A program made the position numbers and the translations under genes. From Halanaerobiales bacterium (GTDB lineage Bacteria > Bacillota > Halanaerobiia > Halanaerobiales > DTU029), in assembly GCA_022360715.1 (NCBI GenBank), contig JAKSCG010000010.1:1-64000 (forward strand): 64,000 nucleotides of DNA, in the 5' to 3' direction. Below, one piece after another: positions 55,886 to 64,000 of the stretch. Position 1 is the stretch's first letter. Each line of letters starts with the position of its first letter. Below the pieces are notes generated by a model. The model ran no database searches, was not told where the DNA came from, and was given only the letters and a program-made list of their open reading frames with translations.

Positions 55886-56518
55886 ATGCTTTTTGATCAG
55901 AGCGGAAATATTCAAACAGATTGTGGAACTAAATATCCTGATACTGACTATCAAAAGCTAAAAGATGAGGCTCTTAAGTGTAATCAATGCCCCCTTAGAA
56001 GTGGTGCCAAACAGGTTGTCATGGGTAAGGGTAATCTTAATAAAAAAATAATGTTTATTGGCGAAGGGCCGGGTGCTGATGAAGACCGGTTAGGTGAACC
56101 CTTTGTTGGAAAAGCAGGACAACTCTTAAATCGAATTCTAGCAGCTACTAAAATTAATCGAGAAGATATTTATATCACAAATATGGTGAAGTGCCGTCCG
56201 CCCCACAATCGCAACCCTCTTAGCTCTGAAATAGAAAAATGTACACCTATTTTATTAGCTGAAATAAAAATAATAAACCCCAAAGTTATCGTCCCTTTGG
56301 GGTCAATCGCCTTAAAGCATCTTCTTGATGAAAATGCATCTATTACTAAAATGAGAGGTAAATGGACCCAGCGGGGTAAGTACTTCCTACTGCCGACCTT
56401 TCATCCCTCGTACTTACTACGAAACCCCGCTATGAAAAAGGCTGCCTGGCATGATTTCCAACTTATTAAAAAATCAATTGAGCGAATAGAAGAGCTCCTT
56501 CTAAACGACCAGGTTTAA
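55886..56518 (+). CDS. Family 4 uracil-DNA glycosylase (4Fe-4S)
   Basis: 210 residues. The four cluster cysteines are C32, C35, C103 and C119, and the active-site motifs are GEGPGADEDRLGEPFVG and FHPSYLL. It removes uracil from DNA to start base excision repair; common in thermophiles and anaerobes. It converges on lexA with 4 bp between stops. Confidence 0.95.
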   Translation: MLFDQSGNIQTDCGTKYPDTDYQKLKDEALKCNQCPLRSGAKQVVMGKGNLNKKIMFIGEGPGADEDRLGEPFVGKAGQLLNRILAATKINREDIYITNMVKCRPPHNRNPLSSEIEKCTPILLAEIKIINPKVIVPLGSIALKHLLDENASITKMRGKWTQRGKYFLLPTFHPSYLLRNPAMKKAAWHDFQLIKKSIERIEELLLNDQV

Positions 56519-56522
56519 AAAC

Positions 56523-57140
56523 CTAGCTGACAAACCGGCGATAAAGGCCGATTACTTTTCCCAGTATATAAATATCATTAACAATAATCGGTTCCATCGC
56601 TGAATTTTCCGGCTGTAATCGAAAATAGTCTTTTTCTTTAAAAAACCGCTTTACTGTCGCCCCGTCTTCAGTAAGGGCGATAACTATATCTTTATTATTA
56701 GCATAACTTTGTTTTTGGGCTATCACATAGTCTCCGTCATATATTCCAGCCTCATACATGCTCTCTCCCTTTACCTCTAAAATAAACAGATCTTTTTGTG
56801 AACTGCTGATATACTCTAAAGGAATCGGGAAGTAATCATCAATGTTTTCTTCAGCAAGAATCGGTTCCCCGGCTGTAATTTTGCCGACCACCGGGATATG
56901 GATCATCTCTTTTTTTATGGAAACACGATCAAACAGAACTTCTATTGCCCTTGGTTTGGACGGATCTCGTCTGATATAATTATACTTTTCCAGTGTTTTT
57001 AGGTGGCTATGGACAGACGCTGGTGATTTTAGACCTACAGCTTCCCCAATTTCACGGACAGAAGGGGGATAACCTTTTTCCTGAATCTCCTCCTGAATAT
57101 AGTATAGAATTGCTTGCTGCCTTTTTGTCAATTCCTCCAT
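56523..57140 (-). CDS. lexA: SOS repressor LexA
   Basis: 205 residues: winged-helix DNA-binding domain (1-67, [28 protein letters not shown]) and S24 peptidase domain. The self-cleavage site is Ala90-Gly91, with catalytic Ser127 (GESM) and Lys164 (TVKRF). It represses recA (box at 9198), yneA and itself. ATG follows GGAGG. Confidence 0.97.
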   Translation of the reverse strand: MEELTKRQQAILYYIQEEIQEKGYPPSVREIGEAVGLKSPASVHSHLKTLEKYNYIRRDPSKPRAIEVLFDRVSIKKEMIHIPVVGKITAGEPILAEENIDDYFPIPLEYISSSQKDLFILEVKGESMYEAGIYDGDYVIAQKQSYANNKDIVIALTEDGATVKRFFKEKDYFRLQPENSAMEPIIVNDIYILGKVIGLYRRFVS

Positions 57141-57188
57141 ATAATTACCTCCAAAAAATAGGAATATTTAACTAGCCTGTACATATAA

Positions 57189-57312
57189 ATTATAACATAA
57201 CTACTCGGCAAAGGCAAACAATCGTTCAAAAAAAGTTAAAAAATCCTTGACAAGCAAACAATTGTTCTTGTATAATATAATTAATAAGAACACCTGTATT
57301 AAACGTTTGTTC
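57189..57312. promoter_or_regulatory. Divergent lexA/yneA control region with three LexA boxes
   Basis: Boxes AAACAATCGTTC (57216-57227), AAACAATTGTTC (57256-57267) and AAACGTTTGTTC (57301-57312) each match (A/G)AAC-N4-GTTC. The yneA promoter is TTGACA (57247-57252), 18 bp, TATAAT (57271-57276), with box 2 between the elements. On the minus strand lexA has TTGCCT (57217-57212), 17 bp, TATAAT (57194-57189), and box 1 covers its -35. Confidence 0.85.
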
Positions 57313-57339
57313 CATAATGAGTCGCAGGGAGGGATACCA

Positions 57340-57672
57340 ATGTATGATCAGACTTTTAAAAATAGTTACCACTGGAGAGAAAATAAGGGAAAGGAAAAAG
57401 GATTAAAAACTTTCAATTCCTTGAAATTTATCCTTATTTTAATCATGTTAATCGCAAGTCTTTTTTTTACAGCATATCAACTAAAGAGCCAGCCCCCCTT
57501 TGTATATAGTGAAATCACGGTGGAAAAGGGAGATACGCTCTGGAGTATTGCTTCCAGCTTTAATAAAGAAAATGAAGATATACGAAAGATTATTAGTCAG
57601 ATTAAGAAAATTAATCAAATTGATGATCCCGTTTTACACCCCGGACAAAAAATTATAATCCCGGCTATATAA
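57340..57672 (+). CDS. YneA-like SOS cell-division inhibitor
   Basis: 110 residues: cytoplasmic N-terminus, one membrane helix (about 29-45, LKFILILIMLIASLFFTAYQ), and a LysM domain (about 58-108, ITVEKGDTLWSIASSFN, HPGQKIIIPA). This architecture and divergence from lexA are as in Bacillus yneA, which halts division after DNA damage. ATG 57340 follows AGGGAGGG; starts upstream lie in the promoter. Box 3 is in the leader. Confidence 0.88.
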   Translation: MYDQTFKNSYHWRENKGKEKGLKTFNSLKFILILIMLIASLFFTAYQLKSQPPFVYSEITVEKGDTLWSIASSFNKENEDIRKIISQIKKINQIDDPVLHPGQKIIIPAI

Positions 57673-57744
57673 TCTTATTTTAGGCAAGACAAAATCAAGA
57701 CAAAATATATTAAAACTTTAAAAAGTTAACTTAAACTGAACAAG

Positions 57745-57769
57745 TAACCCCGTAGGGGTAATTTTTTTT
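57745..57769 (+). terminator. Terminator after yneA
   Basis: ACCCC/GGGGT stem with loop GTA, then a T-rich tract. Confidence 0.75.
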
Positions 57770-57840
57770 ATGAAGATTTATAAAAACATCATAATTGCTT
57801 TAAGTTTTAATTTTTAACCCGACTCAAGCACCCCTGACAA

Positions 57841-57888
57841 TTCCACAATATCTTCGCAAAATATTTATTTTGCGAAGATATTGTGGAA
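57841..57888. repeat. Perfect 22-bp inverted repeat (hairpin)
   Basis: Arms 57841-57862 and 57867-57888 are exact reverse complements with a four-base loop (ATTT); the arm begins TTCCACAATATCTTCGC. No T-tract follows, so it is not a standard terminator. It lies in the 394-bp gap 57673-58066 that has no gene. A second hairpin, AAAGCGCG/CGCGCTTT, is at 57898-57922. Confidence 0.9.
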
Positions 57889-57897
57889 ATTAAGGAT

Positions 57898-57927
57898 AAA
57901 GCGCGAAAAATTAGCGCGCTTTCTTTA
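57898..57927 (+). terminator. GC-rich hairpin with short T-run
   Basis: 8-bp stem AAAGCGCG/CGCGCTTT followed by TCTTT; a weak terminator-like structure 10 bp after the 22-bp inverted repeat. Confidence 0.45.
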
Positions 57928-58066
57928 TGCATTATCTTTAAATCTACTAGATATTATGGTATGATTGAATTAAATTTAGCCCAAACATTGCAAAGTATAT
58001 TTTATCCTCCCTTATCAATTTAGATCAGAAAATCTATTAGTAAATTTATAAATCAGGAGGTATTTT

Positions 58067-59200
58067 ATGAAATATCGTAATTTTGGCAAACTTGACTTCC
58101 GAACCTCTGCTCTTGGATTTGGAGCGATGCGGCTGCCCACAATTAACCATGATGATGGTAAGATCGATCAAGAAAAAGCCATTGAAATGATCAGATATGC
58201 AATTGATCACGGGGTTAATTATCTGGATACTGCCTGGTCTTATCATCAGGAAAATAGTGAGATCCTGGTCGGAAAAGCTTTGAAAGATGGGTATCGAGCA
58301 AGAGTTAAACTGGCAACCAAACTCCCTTCTTGGTTAATTAAAGAACAAGGAGATTTAGATAAGTACCTGGATCAGCAACTAGAAAAACTGGCAACTAATT
58401 ATATCGACTTTTACTTGTTACATACTTTAAACAAAAAAAGGTGGGAAATACTGAATCAGCTTAACATTTTTGATTGGATAACCAGTAAAATAGCCGAGGG
58501 AAAAATTAAATATATCGGTTTTTCCTTCCATGATAATTTAAGCCTGTTTAAAGAAATTATTGATGCTTATAATTGGGACTTTTGTCAGATCCAATATAAC
58601 TACCTTGATATCGAAACTCAAGCCGGTCAGGAAGGTCTAAAATATGCTGCTGCTCAAGGAATTGCTGTGATCATTATGGAACCTCTGCTGGGGGGAACAC
58701 TGGCTGGCCAACAACCACCGGCAATTCAAGAAATATGGGATAATTCCGGTGTTAACAGAACCCCGGCTGATTGGGCTTTACAATGGCTATGGAATCAAGA
58801 AGAAGTTGCACTGGTGCTTAGCGGAATGAGCACACTTAAGCAGGTAAAAGAAAATGTTATCAGTGCCAGTAATTCAGGAATCAATACTTTAAGTAAGCAT
58901 GAAGTGAAAGTAATCGAACTGGTCAGGGAAAAATATCAAGAACTATCTCCCCTTAGTTGTAGTGGTTGTAGTTACTGTTTGCCCTGCCCCACCGGTGTCG
59001 CCATTCCTTATATCTTCAGCTTATACAATGAAGCAAACATCTTTGATAAGTTTATGGAAAAGCAGAAAGAATATCATAGTATACCGAAACAAGCCCAGGC
59101 CACTTCCTGTATCAGCTGTGCTGTCTGTGAAGGAATTTGTCCACAAAATCTTCAAATTTCCGCCTTGATGGAGCAGGTCAAAGGTTATTTTCAAAAATAA
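58067..59200 (+). CDS. Aldo/keto reductase with C-terminal 4Fe-4S ferredoxin domain
   Basis: 377 residues: an aldo/keto reductase barrel (about 1-290; GFGAMRLPT, YLDTAWSYHQENSE with catalytic Tyr, Lys in ATKLP) and a tail with two cysteine sets, CSGCSYCLPCP and CISCAVCEGICP, for two iron-sulfur clusters. This COG1453-type fusion is common in anaerobes and probably couples NAD(P)H and ferredoxin electrons. ATG follows AGGAGG. The substrate is unknown. Confidence 0.9.
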   Translation: MKYRNFGKLDFRTSALGFGAMRLPTINHDDGKIDQEKAIEMIRYAIDHGVNYLDTAWSYHQENSEILVGKALKDGYRARVKLATKLPSWLIKEQGDLDKYLDQQLEKLATNYIDFYLLHTLNKKRWEILNQLNIFDWITSKIAEGKIKYIGFSFHDNLSLFKEIIDAYNWDFCQIQYNYLDIETQAGQEGLKYAAAQGIAVIIMEPLLGGTLAGQQPPAIQEIWDNSGVNRTPADWALQWLWNQEEVALVLSGMSTLKQVKENVISASNSGINTLSKHEVKVIELVREKYQELSPLSCSGCSYCLPCPTGVAIPYIFSLYNEANIFDKFMEKQKEYHSIPKQAQATSCISCAVCEGICPQNLQISALMEQVKGYFQK

Positions 59201-59221
59201 ACCTTGCTTAAGGTTATTAAA

Positions 59222-59256
59222 ATAAAAGGTCAACCTGATCAGGTTGACCTTCTGGT
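59222..59256. terminator. Terminator between convergent genes
   Basis: 10-bp perfect stem AAGGTCAACC/GGTTGACCTT with loop TGATCA; the outer T-run is broken. Confidence 0.75.
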
Positions 59257-59277
59257 TATTTTGAAGTAAAGCAAAGC

Positions 59278-59850
59278 TTAATCATTCAGAATTATCTCGA
59301 CAAGCCCTCTTTTAGGAACATGATGGACCTGGTCCTGGTCCCGCCAGTATTTAATATCACCTTCTTCTCCCACACTCTCCAATTTAACTGCTTCTACCGG
59401 TTTGCCCAAAGCAAGAACATAAAGAATTTCATATTGCTCCGGGACGGCCAGTTGCTTTCTTAATTTTTTATGGTTAATCGCTGCAAAGATACATCCACCT
59501 AATCCCTTTTCTACTGCCCCCAACATAATATAAGCACAGGCAATCCCCGGATCAGCGTAAAACTTATTGGTAATAGTAGTATCACCCAGCATTATAATAT
59601 AGGCCGACGGTCGTTCTCCCGGCTCAGGCCCTGGCCAATCTTCAAGATATCCGGCCCAACTAAGGGATGCAAATACCTTGTCATTTTCTTTCTCTTGATT
59701 AGACAACATGTATTTCAGCGGCTGTCTATTCGATGCCGAATTGGCAAGACGGGCATAATCCAATAATTCCTTCAATACTTCCTTATCGATAAAATAGTTT
59801 TCTTTGAACCGCCGATAACTCCTATTCTTTACCACCAATTCTTTAAACAA
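59278..59850 (-). CDS. Nitroreductase-family flavoprotein
   Basis: 190 residues of the FMN-dependent nitroreductase fold, beginning FKELVVKNRSYRRFKE with the usual basic FMN-phosphate residues, and containing YARLANSASNRQPLKY and MLGAVEKGLGGCIFAAIN. Substrate unknown. TTG at 59850 follows GGGGGG. Confidence 0.9.
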   Translation of the reverse strand: MFKELVVKNRSYRRFKENYFIDKEVLKELLDYARLANSASNRQPLKYMLSNQEKENDKVFASLSWAGYLEDWPGPEPGERPSAYIIMLGDTTITNKFYADPGIACAYIMLGAVEKGLGGCIFAAINHKKLRKQLAVPEQYEILYVLALGKPVEAVKLESVGEEGDIKYWRDQDQVHHVPKRGLVEIILND

Positions 59851-59889
59851 GTCTTTCCCCCCTCTTTTTAACTAAATAATTTCTCCGGA

Positions 59890-61623
59890 TTAATTCCATG
59901 ATATATCCTTAATCCGTAAACTTCTTAACCGGTTTAAGGCAGCACCTGTTTCCAGCAGGCGCGGTCTGACGTAATCCCCCTCTGTCCTTGAAAAGGGGGA
60001 TATAATCTTAAGACCCCGCTGATCGATCTCAGTAAAGATTATATCCAGACTTTCTTTTATGCTCCTTTTTTCACTAATAATCCCTTGGCGAAGACCATAA
60101 AAAATAATATCTCCAATTGATTTAGTCTGCTCCCGGTTAAGCAGTTGCTCCAAAAAACTCAGTTCAATCTCCTCCTGACCAAACTGAATAACCGACCGAT
60201 CTCTGGCCCGGACCTTTGTTTTCCGTCCTTTTTGCGGATTAAGACTGCCTGCTTCCGGATAACGACTACAAATTTTCCCGAATTGTCGGCATGATTCTAC
60301 TTCTCGCTGGCTGGGTAACTTGCGGGCAATATCCCTGGCTCTATCGGTTACTGCCCGTGGTAAATACTCATCCATCATTATTACATGATCTGCTACATCA
60401 AAATAATCCCCGGCACCCCCTACAACAATAACAGTCGATATACCATGATCTAAATAAAGGGGGCGCACCTTATCAATAAACGGAGTTATCGGCTCCTTAT
60501 TATTTGTAACCAATAATTGCATCCGGGCATCTCTAATCATAAAATTAGTGGCACAGGTATCCTCATCAATTAAAAGCAGGCCAGCTCCCAGCTCCAATGC
60601 TTCAATAATATTTGCTGCCTGTGAGGTGCTGCCACTGGCATTCTCTGTACAAAAATTGCTAGTTGTTCCGCGCTGGGGCAGGTTATTGATAAACGGACTG
60701 ATATCTACCTTGGCAATCCTCCTCCCGTCCTCTGCCCTAATTTTAAAAGCATCTTCCCGGGTTACGACGTATTCCCTGCCGTCACCGGGGATATGGTTGT
60801 AAATACCCCGTTCGATAGCCTTAAGTAAAGTGGATTTACCGTGATATCCACCGCCAACAATCAGGGTAATCCCTTCCTTTATTGCCATCCCTTTTGTCTG
60901 ACCAGCAAAAGGCAGCTCAAATTCCATTTCATATTCTGTCGGAGAAACAAACTCTATAACCTCCCTTCCCTGGAGAGGCCGGTCATCAATACCACTCCGG
61001 CGGGGTAAAATAGATCCATTAGCCACAAAAGCCACCAGTCCTTGTTGCTTAAGCTGTTTTCGCAAAAAACATTGATCCTCGACCACCTGAAGATGTCTTT
61101 CCAGTTCTTTTGCCTTAAGAGACTGATAAAAAAGACTATCCGCAACAATTGCCGGTAGCTCAGCAAAAAAAATCTCCCGGGCCTGAACACCCAGAACTCG
61201 CCGTCCTTGGGCCGGTAATCCTACCGTTAATCTTGCTTCAATCAATTTATCTCCAAATTCGACCGAGGTGCGTTCAATTACTTCCTGACCATACCGGGCA
61301 ATATTGATACGTCCACTTTTACCGGAACCCCTGTTCCCTTTAACATGTTTTTGAATAGAATTATCAACTATTCGAGTCAGGTAATCTTCCACCGCCCAGC
61401 GATAATTTTTATTATTGACAAGCCAGCGGGGGAAACCCCCTCGCTCCTGACTAACCCTTAAAAAAATACTGGACGGATTGGCAAAAGGGTCACCCTGGAC
61501 ATAGGGTATTCCCAGCTGGAATTCCCCAAAATCATACCAGTTGTCCTGTAGTTCCTTATAGGCTTTATAGCTCCGACCATCGATCTTATTTAGGATTGAA
61601 TGTAATTTGCTCTGCTCATCCAT
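59890..61623 (-). CDS. ABC-class ATPase of the PF09818/COG3044 type
   Basis: 577 residues of a soluble predicted ATPase. The P-loop is GGGYHGKST; LLLIDEDTCATNFMIRD is the Walker B region; and TVIVVGGAGDYFDVADHVIMMD follows. The N-terminal part has a conserved RGGFPRWLVNNKNYRWAVEDYLTR element. A related protein is found in trypanosome RNA editing, but the bacterial role is unknown. The ATG at 61623 follows AAAGGGG. Confidence 0.88.
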   Translation of the reverse strand: MDEQSKLHSILNKIDGRSYKAYKELQDNWYDFGEFQLGIPYVQGDPFANPSSIFLRVSQERGGFPRWLVNNKNYRWAVEDYLTRIVDNSIQKHVKGNRGSGKSGRINIARYGQEVIERTSVEFGDKLIEARLTVGLPAQGRRVLGVQAREIFFAELPAIVADSLFYQSLKAKELERHLQVVEDQCFLRKQLKQQGLVAFVANGSILPRRSGIDDRPLQGREVIEFVSPTEYEMEFELPFAGQTKGMAIKEGITLIVGGGYHGKSTLLKAIERGIYNHIPGDGREYVVTREDAFKIRAEDGRRIAKVDISPFINNLPQRGTTSNFCTENASGSTSQAANIIEALELGAGLLLIDEDTCATNFMIRDARMQLLVTNNKEPITPFIDKVRPLYLDHGISTVIVVGGAGDYFDVADHVIMMDEYLPRAVTDRARDIARKLPSQREVESCRQFGKICSRYPEAGSLNPQKGRKTKVRARDRSVIQFGQEEIELSFLEQLLNREQTKSIGDIIFYGLRQGIISEKRSIKESLDIIFTEIDQRGLKIISPFSRTEGDYVRPRLLETGAALNRLRSLRIKDISWN

Positions 61624-61668
61624 CAATATTCCCCTTTCTGTGCCTAACTATTGCTTATATGATGTCGG

Positions 61669-62607
61669 TTATTGAAAATCAGCTGTTACCGCCCAGTGAA
61701 TTCCTTCTAGAGTTCCGGCATGGAAAACAATCCCAGTATGTGAACTCTCTACCGCCATCCTAAATCCAAAATGCTCGGTATCATAAGTTGCTTGATCGAG
61801 CTGGGCAATTGCCTCTTCCCATTCATACGGAATCGCCGAAGATATTGTAATATAACCAGGTCCTCCTGAGTCAGTCTTCTTGCTGTCGCTTAATTGTTTA
61901 TTTAGAAAAGAATCAGAGTCAATACCACCCACAACTCCCCATTTTTTAGTTGGATTTAGGCTGGCCATTCGTGCCCAGTCTTCATTAAGTTCCTTCAAAA
62001 AATAACTATCAGTTTTTAAATCTTCCAACTGATTGATTATGCCGATTGGCAAATCAATCCCATTATGGGGTGTGGCTATACTTAGCAACCGATAAACTGA
62101 ATCCCAGGACTGCTGATCCCTGGTCATATATTTCCGGGCAACCAGACCTCCCATACTATGGGCAATTATTATTACCCTGTCTTTACCGCTGAACTTCTTA
62201 ACCAATTTAATCATTTCGGTTAGTCTGTCGGTATAAGTAGTCAGATCTCCGGAAATAGCTTCATTAACTGTATTTAAAGTATAATAGGATAAATTCCAGA
62301 ACCACCTTTCAGGTGGTTCCCCATGATAGTTGTGAAAGATCCGTTTATGATCAAAATACCTCATTTCATAGTATTCATTTCCCGAAATTGTTTTAATAGT
62401 TTTTTCCCAGGAAGCAGGATTGCCGGCTAATCCATGCAAAAATAGCAACGGATAATCTACTGTCTCTTTTTTACTGAAGATATCTGTCCACGTCCCGGAA
62501 TGCAAATAAAAATCTTCAGCCTTAACCTGAGCACCGCTACTGGTCAAGAAAACGCCAAAAAATAATAGGATCATTAAGACTAAACCAATACCCTTCTTGA
62601 TCTTCAT
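61669..62607 (-). CDS. Exported alpha/beta-hydrolase, lipase type
   Basis: 312 residues with signal peptide (1-about 30). The oxyanion motif LLFLHGLAGNPASWE and the nucleophile elbow IIAHSMGGLVARKY identify a lipase/esterase; a PGAP1-like helper is an alternative. Its start ATG overlaps the stop of the upstream gene (TGATG), so the pair is coupled. Confidence 0.88.
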   Translation of the reverse strand: MKIKKGIGLVLMILLFFGVFLTSSGAQVKAEDFYLHSGTWTDIFSKKETVDYPLLFLHGLAGNPASWEKTIKTISGNEYYEMRYFDHKRIFHNYHGEPPERWFWNLSYYTLNTVNEAISGDLTTYTDRLTEMIKLVKKFSGKDRVIIIAHSMGGLVARKYMTRDQQSWDSVYRLLSIATPHNGIDLPIGIINQLEDLKTDSYFLKELNEDWARMASLNPTKKWGVVGGIDSDSFLNKQLSDSKKTDSGGPGYITISSAIPYEWEEAIAQLDQATYDTEHFGFRMAVESSHTGIVFHAGTLEGIHWAVTADFQ

Positions 62608-63494
62608 CAAATACCCTCCTTTAATTCGTTTTTATATAGGGACAATATGGCCGGGATAATATCGGTAATTTCCCTGATCTTATTTTTAATCAATTGCCCG
62701 GCCTTACCTAATAAAATTACTGGAACCGGATTTTTGGTATGGGTTTTGATCGAAAGGTCTTCGATATTCCCGTGGTCGCTACTTATAATCAACAAGGTAT
62801 GGGATAGATCCAAATACTTCACGATACTGCCAATAAAGCGATCTAATTCTTGAAGTAAGTTAACTGCTTTTGATAAATCCTGCTGATGTCCCGCCCGGTC
62901 AGTTTGAAAGTATTCATAAAGGGTAAAGTCATGCTCTTTGGCTAAAGTAGTAAGGTTTTTGGCTGCTTGCTCAGGTGCAAAAATAGGAACTGAATAACCT
63001 TTTTCCCTTAATAATGTATTGCTAAAATCCTGATAAACCGCTTTTCCTTCCTTAATTTGCGATATAAAACGAAAAGGAATTTTAGCAGTTAGCAAGGATA
63101 CTGTAGTAACCGAACCCTTTGCTTTACCGGCTCGTACTTTTTCGACATAATCCTCCGTATAGGCATTAGCAAAAGCAACTTTCCGACCTAGTTTTTTCAG
63201 TCGTAGCAGTATACTCTTTTCAGCAAGTAGTTTTCGTAAAGTAGGTCCGGGGAAACCGCTAATATGCCTACCCATCATTCTGGCGGCATTAATACCGGTA
63301 AATAAGGCAGTCTGTCCGGTTGCACTTTGCGGTATACCTTTAATACCCAGACAGGCATCAGCCGCCACCACTGTGCCTGTTTTCCCGGTCAGCAAATTAT
63401 CCAAAACAGGTGTATTGGCCACGGTTAAAGGATTATAGAGAACATTTTTTGCACCAATCCCCAGTCCGTCAATAAAAACAAATAGTATCTTCAT
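62607..63494 (-). CDS. Phosphoglycerate-mutase-like metalloenzyme (alkaline phosphatase superfamily)
   Basis: 295 residues with metal-site motifs FVFIDGLGIG, the nucleophile Ser in SATGQTALFTG, TDRAGHQ and SSDHGNIEDLS. These are the features of cofactor-independent phosphoglycerate mutase and phosphopentomutase relatives, but it is much shorter than either, so it is a reduced uncharacterised relative. ATG 63494 follows AAAGGTGG. It is coupled to the lipase gene. Confidence 0.85.
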   Translation of the reverse strand: MKILFVFIDGLGIGAKNVLYNPLTVANTPVLDNLLTGKTGTVVAADACLGIKGIPQSATGQTALFTGINAARMMGRHISGFPGPTLRKLLAEKSILLRLKKLGRKVAFANAYTEDYVEKVRAGKAKGSVTTVSLLTAKIPFRFISQIKEGKAVYQDFSNTLLREKGYSVPIFAPEQAAKNLTTLAKEHDFTLYEYFQTDRAGHQQDLSKAVNLLQELDRFIGSIVKYLDLSHTLLIISSDHGNIEDLSIKTHTKNPVPVILLGKAGQLIKNKIREITDIIPAILSLYKNELKEGI

Positions 63495-63644
63495 CTCTAC
63501 CACCTTTCTAATTAACTATTCGGTATAAAAAACTTATTTCCTCTATCAATCTCTTTTACTTTTAATCCGGGACTTAATTATGTTATAATTAAATACAAGG
63601 TTATAAAAAAACTCAAACATATCGAGCATACGGAGGGGATCATC

Positions 63645-64000
63645 ATTAATTTTAAAATTATTACCGATAGTTGCTGTGATTTACCACAGAAATTACTAAA
63701 AAAAATAGAAATAGTACCGATGACACTGATCTTTGACGGAATTAATTTTAAAGACGGAGTAGACATAAGTAAAAAAGAGTTTTATCATAAATTAAAAAAC
63801 TCAATCCACCACCCCGGTTCAGCCAGTCCTTCCCCCGGAGATTTTATCAATACCTTCCACCAGGGAGATAATATCTTTGTCTTTACCGTGTCCTCGGCTT
63901 TAAGCAGTAGTTATAATAATGCCGTCCTGGCCAAAAATCTTTATGCAAAACAGTTTACCGAAAAGGCAATCCATGTCTTCGATTCCCTTAATGCTTCAAT
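63645..64000 (+). CDS. DegV-family fatty-acid-binding protein (partial, AUU start)
   Basis: First about 118 residues of a DegV protein, cut by the window end. It begins (M)NFKIITDSCCDLP and has PMTLIFDGINFKDGVD, SASPSPGDF and VSSALSSSYNNA. DegV/FakB proteins carry fatty acids for phosphorylation by FakA. The only codon correctly spaced after GGAGGGG (63632-63638) is ATT at 63645 (gap 6); no in-frame ATG, GTG or TTG occurs nearby upstream, and the first downstream ATG would delete the conserved N-terminus. Confidence 0.93.
   Translation, partial: MNFKIITDSCCDLPQKLLKKIEIVPMTLIFDGINFKDGVDISKKEFYHKLKNSIHHPGSASPSPGDFINTFHQGDNIFVFTVSSALSSSYNNAVLAKNLYAKQFTEKAIHVFDSLNAS

Noticed and set aside
56510-56526. 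AGGTTT/AAACCT hairpin over the convergent stops of the glycosylase and lexA
   Set aside because: Six weak pairs with almost no loop or T-run.

Overview
The window looks like chromosomal core DNA of an anaerobic, endospore-forming, diderm Firmicute, most likely of the order Halanaerobiales; this placement is inferred from gene content, not from a search. Sporulation genes (spoVS, spmAB, spoVK, a SleB-type hydrolase) sit beside an ExbB-ExbD-TonB set and an SLH/coiled-coil envelope protein, which only makes sense with an outer membrane. Rubredoxin and several radical SAM enzymes fit an anaerobe. Codon use is AT-rich and even throughout, and no insertion sequence, prophage or integrase was seen.

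Layout. 1-271: trailer end of a CRISPR array that enters from the left. 361-1312: tRNA-Thr and tRNA-Trp (minus), a DUF2103-like gene and tRNA-Pro. 1.4-6 kb: rimO-pgsA-fxsA and a short FtsH-like protease with a membrane partner. 6-15.9 kb: cinA, a TPR lipoprotein-like exported protein, thpR, recA (with LexA box), recX, rny, ymdB, spoVS, a dipeptidase, spmAB. 16-21.6 kb: exbB-exbD-tonB, an exported beta-rich protein, an SLH/coiled-coil protein and a SleB-type hydrolase. 21.6-26.2 kb: divergent second type IIA topoisomerase pair. 26.6-30.5 kb: rubredoxin, then a c-di-AMP (ydaO-type) riboswitch in front of two tandem trkH genes and trkA. 30.7-35.4 kb: complete livKHMGF transporter. 35.4-42.5 kb: accessory genes (GNAT, toroid protein, GlsB, nitrilase, TetR plus radical SAM, azlCD plus HTH-cupin regulator). 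42.6-54.9 kb: miaB-mutS-mutL-miaA, spoVK-GTPase-UbiA-like operon, hfq, dapF, dapL, TPR protein. 55-64 kb: PHP phosphatase, family 4 uracil-DNA glycosylase, lexA divergent from a yneA-like gene with three LexA boxes, an aldo/keto reductase, nitroreductase, ABC-class ATPase, lipase, phosphomutase-like enzyme, and the start of a degV gene.

Themes. SOS control is visible from both ends: lexA and yneA share an operator region, and recA carries a matching box. Potassium uptake is under c-di-AMP. The most unusual signals are (1) genes whose only well-placed start codon after a strong Shine-Dalgarno is AUU or AUA (degV is the clearest; also rny, a TPR gene and possibly the second trkH), (2) a 16-bp operator ATGAA-N6-TTCAT repeated before a TetR gene and the next radical SAM gene, (3) a SpoVK/small GTPase/mini-UbiA/CxxC membrane operon, and (4) a TonB-type energy module coupled to exported and SLH proteins with no visible receptor.
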